Positions 7,801-13,728 of a stretch of 13,728 bases of DNA are shown in pieces (position 1 is the stretch's first letter; every line of letters starts with the position of its first letter). This DNA comes from Euryarchaeota archaeon UBA561 (GTDB taxonomy: Archaea; Thermoplasmatota; Poseidoniia; Poseidoniales; Poseidoniaceae). The notes below the pieces were generated by a model. It was given only the letters and a program-made list of their open reading frames with translations. It was not told the DNA's origin and made no database searches. The stretch spans positions 1,558 to 15,285 of the forward strand of contig DANX01000108.1 of NCBI GenBank assembly GCA_002502295.1, in the 5' to 3' direction. The translations under genes were made by a program, and so were the position numbers.

Positions 7801-8258
7801 ATCGAATGGGCGGCTGTCGGCGTCCACTCGATAAACTGGTTGAACGATTGGCCCCCGGTGAGTGGATTCGTGGTGAAATCGAAGGATTCCATGACGAAGC
7901 CGACTGGGTGAACAACGTCCACCGAAACCGGAGCGGCGTCGCCGATGCCTGAGGCACCAAACCGTTGCACGGTGACCGTGATCTCGATCGTTTGTCCCAA
8001 GAAGATGTAATCAACAACTGTGCCATCTGACTGGATCCATTCGTTGGCCGATACGCTGGCGTTGCCAACGGTGATGGACTTGACGGTGAAGTCGTCGTTG
8101 GTACCACCACGGCCTGATGCAGCCTCTGCGGGAACAACCATGTTCAAGGCGAGGGTTTGCATCAAGAGCAGCATAACAATGGTAAACGGCATCATTCGGC
8201 GCATGGACATCAGCAACCTTGCCCAACACGATTGAGCATAAGAAGGTCGCCTTCTCAT
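4869..8258 (-). CDS. Large exported Ig-like repeat protein with C-terminal membrane anchor
   Basis: 1129 residues. An N-terminal signal peptide (hydrophobic core about 24-42, likely cut after PAEA near 46) is followed by a long extracellular region of beta-sandwich repeats of the NEW3/CARDB type. These are seen as recurring units such as NTGNRDAAF, NLGNDDEQYDL and NDGNNPDSFAMSL, each followed by a Trp or Phe strand and a PxG-type turn. A lectin/jelly-roll-like region with paired cysteines (NSCDTD, YICRI) lies near residues 220-400, and a CPSC pair lies further on. One transmembrane helix (about 1013-1036) is followed by a cytoplasmic tail that is acidic, then Pro/Ala-rich, ending in a Trp-rich motif (1107-1124). 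It is probably a surface adhesion or polymer-binding protein. Met17 (8210) or Met19 (8204) would give a tighter signal peptide; neither site nor ATG 8258 has a clear Shine-Dalgarno. The upstream gene ends 23 bases before, so co-transcription is likely. No enzyme motif was seen. Confidence 0.85.
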   Translation of the reverse strand: MRRRPSYAQSCWARLLMSMRRMMPFTIVMLLLMQTLALNMVVPAEAASGRGGTNDDFTVKSITVGNASVSANEWIQSDGTVVDYIFLGQTIEITVTVQRFGASGIGDAAPVSVDVVHPVGFVMESFDFTTNPLTGGQSFNQFIEWTPTAAHSILNTSTNDLSGGLIVRASVNFADDDKNSNDQRDKVVPVAVAADDMESTAAVTGPQLFTGKYPADGGDAIAAGSWQTDSSSSAAGNVHWRHSSPGSNYPSNAEATRLVHARYMTGNSCDTDVLDPGLTNVNQAYICRILFYSNEFVSSQFHIQAYGSMSAGDSVSMELWRGSGNINDPFESISWDISQGNPSAAEGQWTNLSWDPQVSWEQIPNLANPEVFLGGSSYTFSMLFTSDSSVASEGFHVDDFVHFGVSRVSDYTVDLQCDNPLNGYTVAPNQMATLYCTLTNNGYAPATIRVETNVTNDSWMVPFPIIRMDIEGSSNHGTNVIIPPLGAGKTIEFWANLTVPAGADVQQQNWNLWLTDASSAQLGEKARIGMDLAVSEQFSVALTSTVPLVAATIGPDDYGLVNFRLQNTGNRDAAFNLATTFSENSGWIGLIQNETGVIQPNPITLYKGQRVDLVLNITSPELANPGTVSFNLRATCPSCSTALFGTDVLVRNIEVPVLRHVDLVAEENTFSGAANGIGKSLYLDLFNLGNDDEQYDLSIGQSNWRLQASLPSEQSPVLDAWDGESTVVVQLAMPIGLSPGFYSVTITATSVDDENVFDSVELIIEILETAAVYVSDEETGQSYIPGDLPQTMSFEVRNDGNNPDSFAMSLNAPAGMNAAFTNLIGGNTPEINIGASYNVSVEFSFVEGTEGSLNLQVTATSTADSSISATGESTYLVGSQDWLRIFAIQPLEVSEEGKYDVTVRIVNQYTTGQRVVMDLDASEGNNWFRSSIARLDKDYTLATGETKEITITVDVTETTLKNLNGDSLTVNLTVWARSETVSDAANAVLEVTLVRMDSSVDSATDEAGLQLDVIALWGVFILILVGGVVVLLSILQTEEEEDEYANWGEDGYEDSLAATYGAVAAAPSIPTSMPTPAAADAPALAPDVPVPASATEDSMPPLPEGGLPAGWTMEQWKHYGQQWLEQNQQ

Positions 8259-8281
8259 GGGCTACCAAAACCAGTCAAAAA

Positions 8282-9532
8282 TCATGGTTTATCGGTTGAT
8301 TCCACATCAAACCCTCGAATGACCGGTTCGTTGTGTGAAGGCTGTTTCATGTGCTCTTGTTGCGATGGGACGGAGGTGGTTGAAAGCAGACCTTCGATGT
8401 CCAAATCATCGACCATTGAGGGTTGTTCTTGTACCATCGCTGGAGTGGGTTGAACCGGCTGAACAGCGGGCACCATCACGTGCTGGACAATGGCCGGCGT
8501 GTAGGCAAGGGTTGGCTGGCTTGCCTGGGAGTGTGCGACTTCGGCCGTTAATTGCTCCAAACCAGCGGACAGTGAATCCAGTTGTTCTTGCGCATCGTCG
8601 TTGATTTGACGTGAACCAGGACGCATCCACGCTGGTGGTTCACCTGCACCACCACCAAGAACCGCTAGAGTCGTGAAGGCCGCAATGGGCATGACGGCCA
8701 GTGCGGTGAGCAAGTTCAGAAACGAGGTTTCTGGTGTGGCCCCAGCAGAAATGAGCGATTCAAACAACTGCTTCTCGAACGCAATGTTCAATGAAATGTC
8801 CTCCCCGAGGACACGCTGTACGATGTAGGAGGAAAGTTGCCCCATCGACCACAGCAGAAAGATGGGGAAGGCCCAAGAAATTCGCAACGTGTTTCCAAGG
8901 AACTTCCTCCCTAACGAGGCCAACGTGATGTACCGACGAGCGAACCGGGGGAACATGCGAATCGACAAGAAGAGGCTCATTGCGTACAAGAGCAGCGCCA
9001 TCTCCAACTGTCGGTTTTGGCGAACCACGCCTTCTGGAAACAAAAGGACCAGTGAGAGGGGAATGGTCGCCAGCAGAACTTGGAACGGAATGGCCAGAAG
9101 GACAAGTGAACCGCGAATGGTCCAAAGTGCATGACCCGCCGAAAAGCGATCGTACACAAGCGTTGAGAGTTGACCATGGGCCGATGAAGCATACCGCTGA
9201 CGGGCGGAGAAACGGTGAGCAGTGCTTCCCTTGTGCCGGGTCAATCCCAACGCCAGCCGCCACCCTCCTGCTTCAATGACGCGAAGGGGGGTAAACCCGC
9301 CCATTCCGAGGGCGAGCAGGAGCGCAAGCATGCCATAGAACAGGGACGCCATGCCAATCCATGGAATCATGTCCACCTCGATGGTAAGCCTGAGATCGCC
9401 CCCGCTGGCTGAAAAACCGAGCAAATACGTGAGGGAAAAGGCCGCCATTGGCGTGAGGAAAATTTGACCGAGTAATTGCCCGGTCAAACCGATACGGGCA
9501 ATCATTGACCCAACTGCAGGGCGGCCCTCCAT
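8282..9532 (-). CDS. Six-helix membrane protein of unknown family with polar C-terminal tail
   Basis: 416 residues; I do not recognise the family. Hydrophobic segments lie at about 12-40, 56-77, 137-164, 176-193, 216-238 and 270-293. Between helices 2 and 3 is a basic loop rich in Arg, His and Ser (about 91-135). After helix 6 the chain becomes a hydrophilic tail of over 110 residues, rich in Gln, Pro and Val, with an acidic patch (VDDLDIEGLL, 374-383). By charge, the loop and tail are probably cytoplasmic. It has a Yip1-like or generic integral-membrane look but no diagnostic motif. ATG 9532 has no Shine-Dalgarno and sits inside a small hairpin; ATG 9505 (Met10) is an alternative. The gene lies 58 bases after the preceding small membrane protein and 23 bases before the exported Ig-like protein, so it may serve in assembly or anchoring of surface proteins; that is a guess from context. 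Confidence 0.75.
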   Translation of the reverse strand: MEGRPAVGSMIARIGLTGQLLGQIFLTPMAAFSLTYLLGFSASGGDLRLTIEVDMIPWIGMASLFYGMLALLLALGMGGFTPLRVIEAGGWRLALGLTRHKGSTAHRFSARQRYASSAHGQLSTLVYDRFSAGHALWTIRGSLVLLAIPFQVLLATIPLSLVLLFPEGVVRQNRQLEMALLLYAMSLFLSIRMFPRFARRYITLASLGRKFLGNTLRISWAFPIFLLWSMGQLSSYIVQRVLGEDISLNIAFEKQLFESLISAGATPETSFLNLLTALAVMPIAAFTTLAVLGGGAGEPPAWMRPGSRQINDDAQEQLDSLSAGLEQLTAEVAHSQASQPTLAYTPAIVQHVMVPAVQPVQPTPAMVQEQPSMVDDLDIEGLLSTTSVPSQQEHMKQPSHNEPVIRGFDVESTDKP

Positions 9533-9541
9533 GCGCTGGAG
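9527..9541 (-). promoter_or_regulatory. Start-codon hairpin
   Basis: On the minus strand CTCCA-GCGCA-TGGAG can form a five-base-pair stem, and the ATG at 9530-9532 spans the loop/stem edge. There is no Shine-Dalgarno in front of it. The hairpin could dampen initiation here or mean the true start is Met10 at 9505. The stem is short, so chance is possible. Confidence 0.3.
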
Positions 9542-9590
9542 CGCGCGCAGACTTTTCTCAAAGGTTCCCCTTCAGAACCCCGTCAAATGT

Positions 9591-10190
9591 CTATTCTTCG
9601 TCACGAGGTAGTTCTTGGAGCGGTTCAGCCAGCGGAAAACCATCGGTCATAAGAAGACGGATGAAGCCGGAAATGCGGCCGTCTGACCTTGGCCGGCCAA
9701 GGTCAGGTCGTGCGGTACGAGAGAGGACTGCTTCGCAATTTGAACACGAAATGCTTTGCACACCCCATGCAGGTTGCGGTACGCTGCAGCAAGGTTCGGT
9801 CCGTGAACGGTTCATAACCGACTGCAATTCGACTGCAAGGTCACGAGTCCACGGAGCTGGGCGCCCCGCAATAAGCATCTGCAGACGCGTGAGCATCATC
9901 CAACTTGAGGCAACCCAAAGGCCGAATCCAAAAATGGGGGAACCCCAACGCAAGCTAGCTGCACCGAAGGCGAGGACAAGCACACCCAATACGAAACTCA
10001 ACCAGTAAAAAGAACGCATGTGGAGGACACGTTGCGTCAAGTAAGGGGAAAGCGGAACGGGATTGGGGTGGGGAGGAAAGCGTCGGTTGAACCCGCGAGC
10101 CCGTGTGATCCACAACGTCGGCAACCGTGGTCCGACATGTCCGATGCCAGCCCCTAAGGTGAACAATGCCAACGAACCAACAAACGACAT
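9591..10190 (-). CDS. Small membrane protein with possible cysteine metal site
   Basis: 199 residues from ATG 10190; not recognised as a known family. Start choice is firm: GAGGTGAGGTG lies directly upstream and overlaps the aminotransferase stop, while the in-frame GTG at 10199 would lie within that signal. Hydrophobic segments are at about 2-20, 60-78 and 83-107, so it has two or three membrane helices. The C-terminal part is soluble and holds CC at 134-135 and CSNC at 149-152, a four-cysteine arrangement that could bind zinc or another metal (zinc-ribbon-like spacing, not proven). The tail is Arg/Asp/Gly-rich and ends LPRDEE. Its 3' region contains a perfect 24-bp DNA palindrome. It is probably co-translated with the aminotransferase gene upstream. 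Its function is unknown. Confidence 0.72.
   Translation of the reverse strand: MSFVGSLALFTLGAGIGHVGPRLPTLWITRARGFNRRFPPHPNPVPLSPYLTQRVLHMRSFYWLSFVLGVLVLAFGAASLRWGSPIFGFGLWVASSWMMLTRLQMLIAGRPAPWTRDLAVELQSVMNRSRTEPCCSVPQPAWGVQSISCSNCEAVLSRTARPDLGRPRSDGRISGFIRLLMTDGFPLAEPLQELPRDEE
9683..9706. repeat. Perfect 24-bp palindrome inside coding sequence
   Basis: CTGACCTTGGCC is followed immediately by its exact reverse complement. It lies about 90 bases before the stop of the 199-residue membrane protein gene, in codons for Pro-Asp-Leu-Gly-Arg-Pro-Arg-Ser-Asp. As RNA it could form a ten-base-pair stem with a four-base loop. Confidence 0.9.
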
Positions 10191-10195
10191 GCACC

Positions 10196-10202
10196 TCACC
10201 TC
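10196..10202 (-). promoter_or_regulatory. Shine-Dalgarno site overlapping aminotransferase stop
   Basis: GAGGTGA on the minus strand, overlapping the stop TGA at 10201-10203 and five bases before ATG 10190. It decides this start over the GTG at 10199. The stop/Shine-Dalgarno overlap TGAGGTGA is the same arrangement as at 864-871. Confidence 0.8.
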
Positions 10203-11349
10203 ATGCCTGTTGAAGGCGCTTCAACGTCGCCTCAACCTTGTCCATGCCTCGAACAATGTCTTCTTGGCTGATGGTGTAAGCAAACCGAAGGTGGCCCTCG
10301 CCTGAGGGCCCAAAAGCACTTCCAGGAGAACAAAGCACGCCGTCCTTCAACAATTCCATGGCCACCTCTTCTGAGGACATCCCGGGAACATCCACCTTGG
10401 GAAAGACGTAGATGGCTCCCTTTGGGCGATGGCACTCGACGCCAGGCATGGCGTTCAAGCGGTCCACAATGAGGTTGCATCGTTTCTCAAATTCCGCTGC
10501 CATGATGTCTGGATAATCGTCAGCTTTGTCCATGGCCTCGAGAACAGCATATTGCATGGCATCGTTTGAACATGCAGCGATGTAATATTGAATTTTGATG
10601 ACCTGCTTCATGGCCTCAAGGTTGGTCGAAACGATGTATCCAATGCGCCAGCCTGTCATCGCAAAGGTCTTTGAAAAGGAGTTCACAACCATCAATTTCT
10701 GGTAGCCGGTCCCCATGAAAGAGACGTGATCGTCTTTGAAGACGATTCGGTCGTAGACTTCGTCGGAGATGATCCACAAATCATGCTTCTGAGCGAAAGC
10801 AAGGAGTTCGTCGCGTTGCTGTTCATTGAGGGTCCCTCCGGTGGGGTTGCTCGGGAAATTATAGAGAATAGCCACCGTGTTCTCATCCACGATGGCTTCG
10901 AGGTCAGCGACCTGGGGAATGAATTCATGGTCGAACAAACAGGGATAGTACTTCGCCTCGCCCCCTACGAGTGTGGCGTCGGGCCCGTAAAGCGGAAAGT
11001 ATGGTTCGGGGAGGAGAATGTTTTGCCCCGGATTGATGACGGTCATGAACAGGTTGAGCAAGGCATTGGTTCCAGACATCGTCATGCAAACATTGTGTTC
11101 GTCCATGCCGGGTTCATACGAAGACCAGGAGGCGGCGATTTTCTTCCGTAGCGACGGCAATCCGGCGGTGGTTGTGTATTTGTTTCTCCCGTCGAGCATG
11201 GCCCGATAGAAAGCCTCAATGGCAACGGTCGGAGGTTGAAAATCTGGCTCGCCGAGACCGAATGAAATGACATCGTCTCCTGCCAAATCGAACATCTTGC
11301 GGACGCCCGTTGGCTGAATCGCAAGAGCACGGTCACTGAAGGTGCCCAT
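10201..11349 (-). CDS. Class I/II PLP-dependent aminotransferase, aspartate aminotransferase type
   Basis: 382 residues from ATG 11349, a normal length for archaeal fold-type I aminotransferases. It transfers an amino group between an amino acid and 2-oxoglutarate through pyridoxal phosphate, in the cytoplasm. Motifs (this numbering): FGLGEPDF near 30-37, NKYTTTAGLPSLR, NFPSNPTGG (substrate/PLP Asn about 168), DEVYDRI (Asp196 and Tyr199 contact PLP), SFSKTFAMTGWRIGY with the Schiff-base Lys227, and GHLRFAY with the carboxylate-binding Arg355. The open frame extends upstream to 11514, but that overlaps the protease gene and is basic and unlike the family. ATG 11373 is the other realistic start; 11349 gives the typical MxxFSxRALxIxPTGxRKMF beginning. 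It lies directly downstream of a secreted protease, suggesting use of peptide-derived amino acids. Exact substrate (Asp, Ala or aromatic) is not fixed by sequence. Confidence 0.93.
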   Translation of the reverse strand: MGTFSDRALAIQPTGVRKMFDLAGDDVISFGLGEPDFQPPTVAIEAFYRAMLDGRNKYTTTAGLPSLRKKIAASWSSYEPGMDEHNVCMTMSGTNALLNLFMTVINPGQNILLPEPYFPLYGPDATLVGGEAKYYPCLFDHEFIPQVADLEAIVDENTVAILYNFPSNPTGGTLNEQQRDELLAFAQKHDLWIISDEVYDRIVFKDDHVSFMGTGYQKLMVVNSFSKTFAMTGWRIGYIVSTNLEAMKQVIKIQYYIAACSNDAMQYAVLEAMDKADDYPDIMAAEFEKRCNLIVDRLNAMPGVECHRPKGAIYVFPKVDVPGMSSEEVAMELLKDGVLCSPGSAFGPSGEGHLRFAYTISQEDIVRGMDKVEATLKRLQQA

Positions 11350-11383
11350 GAACCGGCCAAATCCACTGTGCATTTCAATGCAA

Positions 11384-13555
11384 TTACGATTTTGGGCCTT
11401 TGGCCTTCGCCTTTGGCTCTTCCTCAGGTGGCTCAGCATGGTCGAGGAGGATGGCATCGGTGGTTTCGGGCCCTGCTGAAGAATGGAGGAGCGATGGTGG
11501 GTCGATGCGCGCACCTTGAACCATCAATCCCACGAGGATCACCACGACCAAGAAAATGCTTAGCGTGAGCAGGTCAAAGTCAAGCCCACCCATACCGTCT
11601 TGCGCACTGCCGGTTCCCATCACCGTGGTGAAAACCGGCAGGGAAGGTGCGCCTTGGTCGTTGAGGCCACGGATTTCAACGGTGTGGTTGCCTTTCTCAA
11701 GCAGAGCGGGATTGAGGGCAACAACCCAATCAAAGCGTTCCAGCGCCGCCAAACCACCTTCGACGTTGGCGTAAGACGCTTCGGTCCAAGCTCCACCATC
11801 GATCCGGTACTCAACGTTTGCAATCGAACCGGTTTGTCCCCAAGCAATGCCACGGACCTCATGAAGACCGCTTGAGGAATTCATGCTGGAATTGGAGATG
11901 TGAACTTGAGAGGACACGTCAATGGTGCCGGTGAGATTTTTCTCGGCCAAGTACATCGACAAATGAACCGCCTCGTAAGCGTCCACCATGCCCCATCCAA
12001 AGTCTCGGTTCCAAAACGGGTCAACCTCGGGTGCCGATGCTTCCCCACGGCGCTCTGCGGTGAGTTTCAAAATCTCCTTCATCTCGGCGGGTGTTAAGTC
12101 TGGATTTGCTTCAATCATCATGGCCAAGATGCCAGAAACAGCCGGTGTGGCGTAGGAAGTACCCGAGCCACGGCCGGTGTAGCCGTTGTCTTCGGCGGAG
12201 CCACCTACAAGGTTGACACAACCTCCTGAAGTGACGCATCCTTCTGCTTGGACAATGTTGGTGCCCGGTGCGGACACCTCAGGCTTCAATTCATCCAGCG
12301 GATTGCCATCGCCGTTGTCCCTGCGAGGACCACGGGATGAATACGACGCCACGGTGTCATCGCTTCGGTCGATGGTGTTCTTGTCGTCGGTTGCACCAAC
12401 GGTGATGGAAAGACTCGAAGAACCCATGCCGGAAAGGCCATCGTTGTCTGGGCCATCGTTTCCGGCCGCAGCGGCAACAACCACACCTGCTTCCATGGCC
12501 CTGTTGAGAATTCGGCTGTGCATGTCTTCACCGTCTGAACCACCTCCTTCGTGGGACGTGATGCCCCACGACAGGGAAATGATGTCGATGCCGTGGTTGG
12601 CTTCATCAGCCCCCTGCCAGGCCGTGTCTTTGTTGTCGATAATCCACTGCAAGCCGTTCATGGCCGACTCGTAGAATTCTTGTTCAATCACGTAGTTTTC
12701 AAACGGTCCTGCACCCAAATCCGTTCCAATGCGTACGTCAATGAGGTCAGCGTTTGGCGCTGAACCGTAAAAATCAGTTTGTGCTCCTGAGGCGTCAATC
12801 CCGCTCGCAGCGGCCATGCCCATGCACGCCGTTCCGTGTTGATTTCCGTCATCGGGATCGTAGGTGCCGTCGGTCTGGCGGGCCCCTCCAGCGGTGCAGA
12901 CTGGATCGGAGTGAACATAACACACAGCGTCGTATCCGGCGATGAACTTCTCATTGAGGCCAGGGTGTTCATTGTCAACACCCGTGTCCACCATGGCGAT
13001 GTTCACATCGTTCCCAGTGAAGCCAAGGTCCCACGCACCCATGGGGTAGAACGTGGAATTGCGTGCTTTCACCGCTGGCGTTTGGATGTCGCCGTAAAAC
13101 ACGACGGACCCGTATCGCTCCACCATCACAACATCGGTAAGGTCGGCGAGTTCAGTCGCCATTGAAGCGTTGATTTGACCCAACAATACAGCGTTAACCG
13201 ATTCAATAACATCAACAATGCTCAGGTTCAATGCCTCGAGCTCTGCAACGTGAACATCGTTCACTTCCACGCCATAGGAGAGACCGATACCCGTGATTCC
13301 GTCATGGGTTTCCAAACTGTCGTGGATGTTGTTCCGATTCATGTCGAGGGCCGTTCGCTCCCACCAGGGTGTATCGTCATCAGCCCATGTTGGTGATGCT
13401 TGTTCAGGAACGGTACTGCTGAACCCAATTGGCATCCATTGGAGCCCTTCAGCGTCCATGGATTCCCATCCAATCGGTTCAGACTTTACGAACAAGGAAC
13501 CGGTTATTGGACCCATCAACAAAGCAAGCACCAGAACAGCAAGCATACGACGCAT
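11384..13555 (-). CDS. Secreted, membrane-anchored subtilisin-like serine protease (S8)
   Basis: 723 residues from ATG 13555, chosen because GGTGA lies five bases upstream; an in-frame TTG at 13567 is less likely. Signal peptide at about 1-19, then a propeptide region with an EF-hand-like loop DMNRNNIHDSLE (about 71-82) and an I9-like inhibitor segment (about 95-155). The catalytic domain carries the triad: Asp190 in VDTGVDNEHPG, His240 in NQHGTACMG and Ser467 in GTSYATPAVSG, with oxyanion Asn366 in AAGNDGPDN. Cysteine pairs (CYVHSDPVC, CVTSGGC) may form disulfides in the exported enzyme. An Ig-like C-terminal domain (about 545-650) is followed by one transmembrane helix (about 661-681) and a Pro/Glu/Lys cytoplasmic tail. 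The whole protease thus faces outside and is tethered to the cell. It probably degrades environmental protein, as known for Marine Group II lifestyles. The aminotransferase gene follows closely. Confidence 0.95.
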   Translation of the reverse strand: MRRMLAVLVLALLMGPITGSLFVKSEPIGWESMDAEGLQWMPIGFSSTVPEQASPTWADDDTPWWERTALDMNRNNIHDSLETHDGITGIGLSYGVEVNDVHVAELEALNLSIVDVIESVNAVLLGQINASMATELADLTDVVMVERYGSVVFYGDIQTPAVKARNSTFYPMGAWDLGFTGNDVNIAMVDTGVDNEHPGLNEKFIAGYDAVCYVHSDPVCTAGGARQTDGTYDPDDGNQHGTACMGMAAASGIDASGAQTDFYGSAPNADLIDVRIGTDLGAGPFENYVIEQEFYESAMNGLQWIIDNKDTAWQGADEANHGIDIISLSWGITSHEGGGSDGEDMHSRILNRAMEAGVVVAAAAGNDGPDNDGLSGMGSSSLSITVGATDDKNTIDRSDDTVASYSSRGPRRDNGDGNPLDELKPEVSAPGTNIVQAEGCVTSGGCVNLVGGSAEDNGYTGRGSGTSYATPAVSGILAMMIEANPDLTPAEMKEILKLTAERRGEASAPEVDPFWNRDFGWGMVDAYEAVHLSMYLAEKNLTGTIDVSSQVHISNSSMNSSSGLHEVRGIAWGQTGSIANVEYRIDGGAWTEASYANVEGGLAALERFDWVVALNPALLEKGNHTVEIRGLNDQGAPSLPVFTTVMGTGSAQDGMGGLDFDLLTLSIFLVVVILVGLMVQGARIDPPSLLHSSAGPETTDAILLDHAEPPEEEPKAKAKGPKS

Positions 13556-13560
13556 GGTTG

Positions 13561-13565
13561 TCACC
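13561..13565 (-). promoter_or_regulatory. Shine-Dalgarno site for the subtilase gene
   Basis: GGTGA on the minus strand, five bases before ATG 13555. It supports ATG over the in-frame TTG (13567), which would overlap the site. No convincing TATA box was found between here and the tRNA. Confidence 0.6.
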
Positions 13566-13626
13566 AATCCATCCGAACAATGGGGTCGGCATCAATCTAA
13601 CGATGCCGTGTGAAGGTGGTGAAAGG

Positions 13627-13728
13627 TGGTGGGAGCAGAGGGATTTGAACCCCCCCCAGCGGATTTCTTCTGAAACTGCGCATCAGATGGGCAGTCTGCA
13701 GGATTGCAACAGGTCGGCGCTCCAGTTG
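13627..13728 (-). tRNA. Probable tRNA, 3' part; 5' end unresolved or beyond the window
   Basis: On the minus strand the end reads GGGGG-TTCAAAT-CCCTC-TGCTCCC-A-CCA: a T-arm with a seven-base loop (stem with one G-U pair), the 3' acceptor strand, the discriminator A and an encoded CCA (13627-13629). The matching 5' acceptor GGGAGCA is not in the window. Upstream, CAACTGGAGCGCCGAC looks like a D-arm end, but no seven-base anticodon loop with a paired stem fits at normal spacing. The intervening part folds on its own, so an intron is likely or the tRNA has a long variable arm. Amino acid identity cannot be assigned. Confidence 0.6.

Noticed and set aside
11349..11514. Longer aminotransferase start at 11514 with about 55 extra residues
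   Set aside because: The added stretch overlaps the protease gene in another frame, is rich in Arg/Ser/Pro and does not match the family start.
13605..13630. Short direct repeat GGTGGTGAAAGGTGGTG between protease and tRNA
   Set aside because: It is too short and simple to distinguish from local composition. It is not CRISPR-like and has no second unit of useful length.
1..13728. CRISPR array, insertion sequence, integrase or phage genes
   Set aside because: No regularly spaced repeats, terminal inverted repeats, transposase or integrase motifs were seen; all genes are housekeeping-like or surface proteins on one strand.

Overview
The window looks like part of a Marine Group II (Poseidoniales / Thermoplasmatota) archaeal genome. 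The evidence is a group II chaperonin (thermosome) with a Met/Gly-rich tail, archaeal-type Shine-Dalgarno sites (GAGGTGA), a tRNA 3' part on the edge, and large membrane-anchored Ig-like and subtilase surface proteins with acidic or Pro-rich cytoplasmic tails. The lineage is inferred from protein style; no marker gene proves it. Every gene I can support lies on the minus strand, coding density is high, and no gap exceeds 300 bases.

In transcription order (high to low coordinates): a probable tRNA 3' part (about 13627 to the window edge); a secreted, membrane-anchored subtilisin-like protease (11384-13555); a class I/II aminotransferase (10201-11349); a small membrane protein with a CC/CxxC cluster (9591-10190); a six-helix membrane protein of unknown family (8282-9532); a 1129-residue exported Ig-like repeat protein with one C-terminal anchor (4869-8258); the thermosome (3163-4788); a tandem flavodoxin fused to an SdhB-like domain (869-3040); and an HdrB/CCG-like protein (2-859). 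The first five genes are closely spaced and may be one or two operons. The last two are separated by 9 nt and share a stop/Shine-Dalgarno overlap, so they are almost certainly co-translated.

The most interesting part is that last pair. Together they have the architecture of the SdhB + HdrB halves of thiol:fumarate reductase subunit B or archaeal succinate dehydrogenase SdhB/SdhE. However, essentially all iron-sulfur ligand cysteines are gone: all three cluster motifs of the SdhB-like part, and most ligands in both CCG motifs of the HdrB-like part. The surrounding fold residues remain well conserved. Two intact FMN-type flavodoxin domains are fused in front. This reads as an electron-transfer or scaffold module that has swapped Fe-S clusters for flavin, an attractive idea for an iron-limited ocean microbe. 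The functional reading is inference; the missing cysteines are seen directly.
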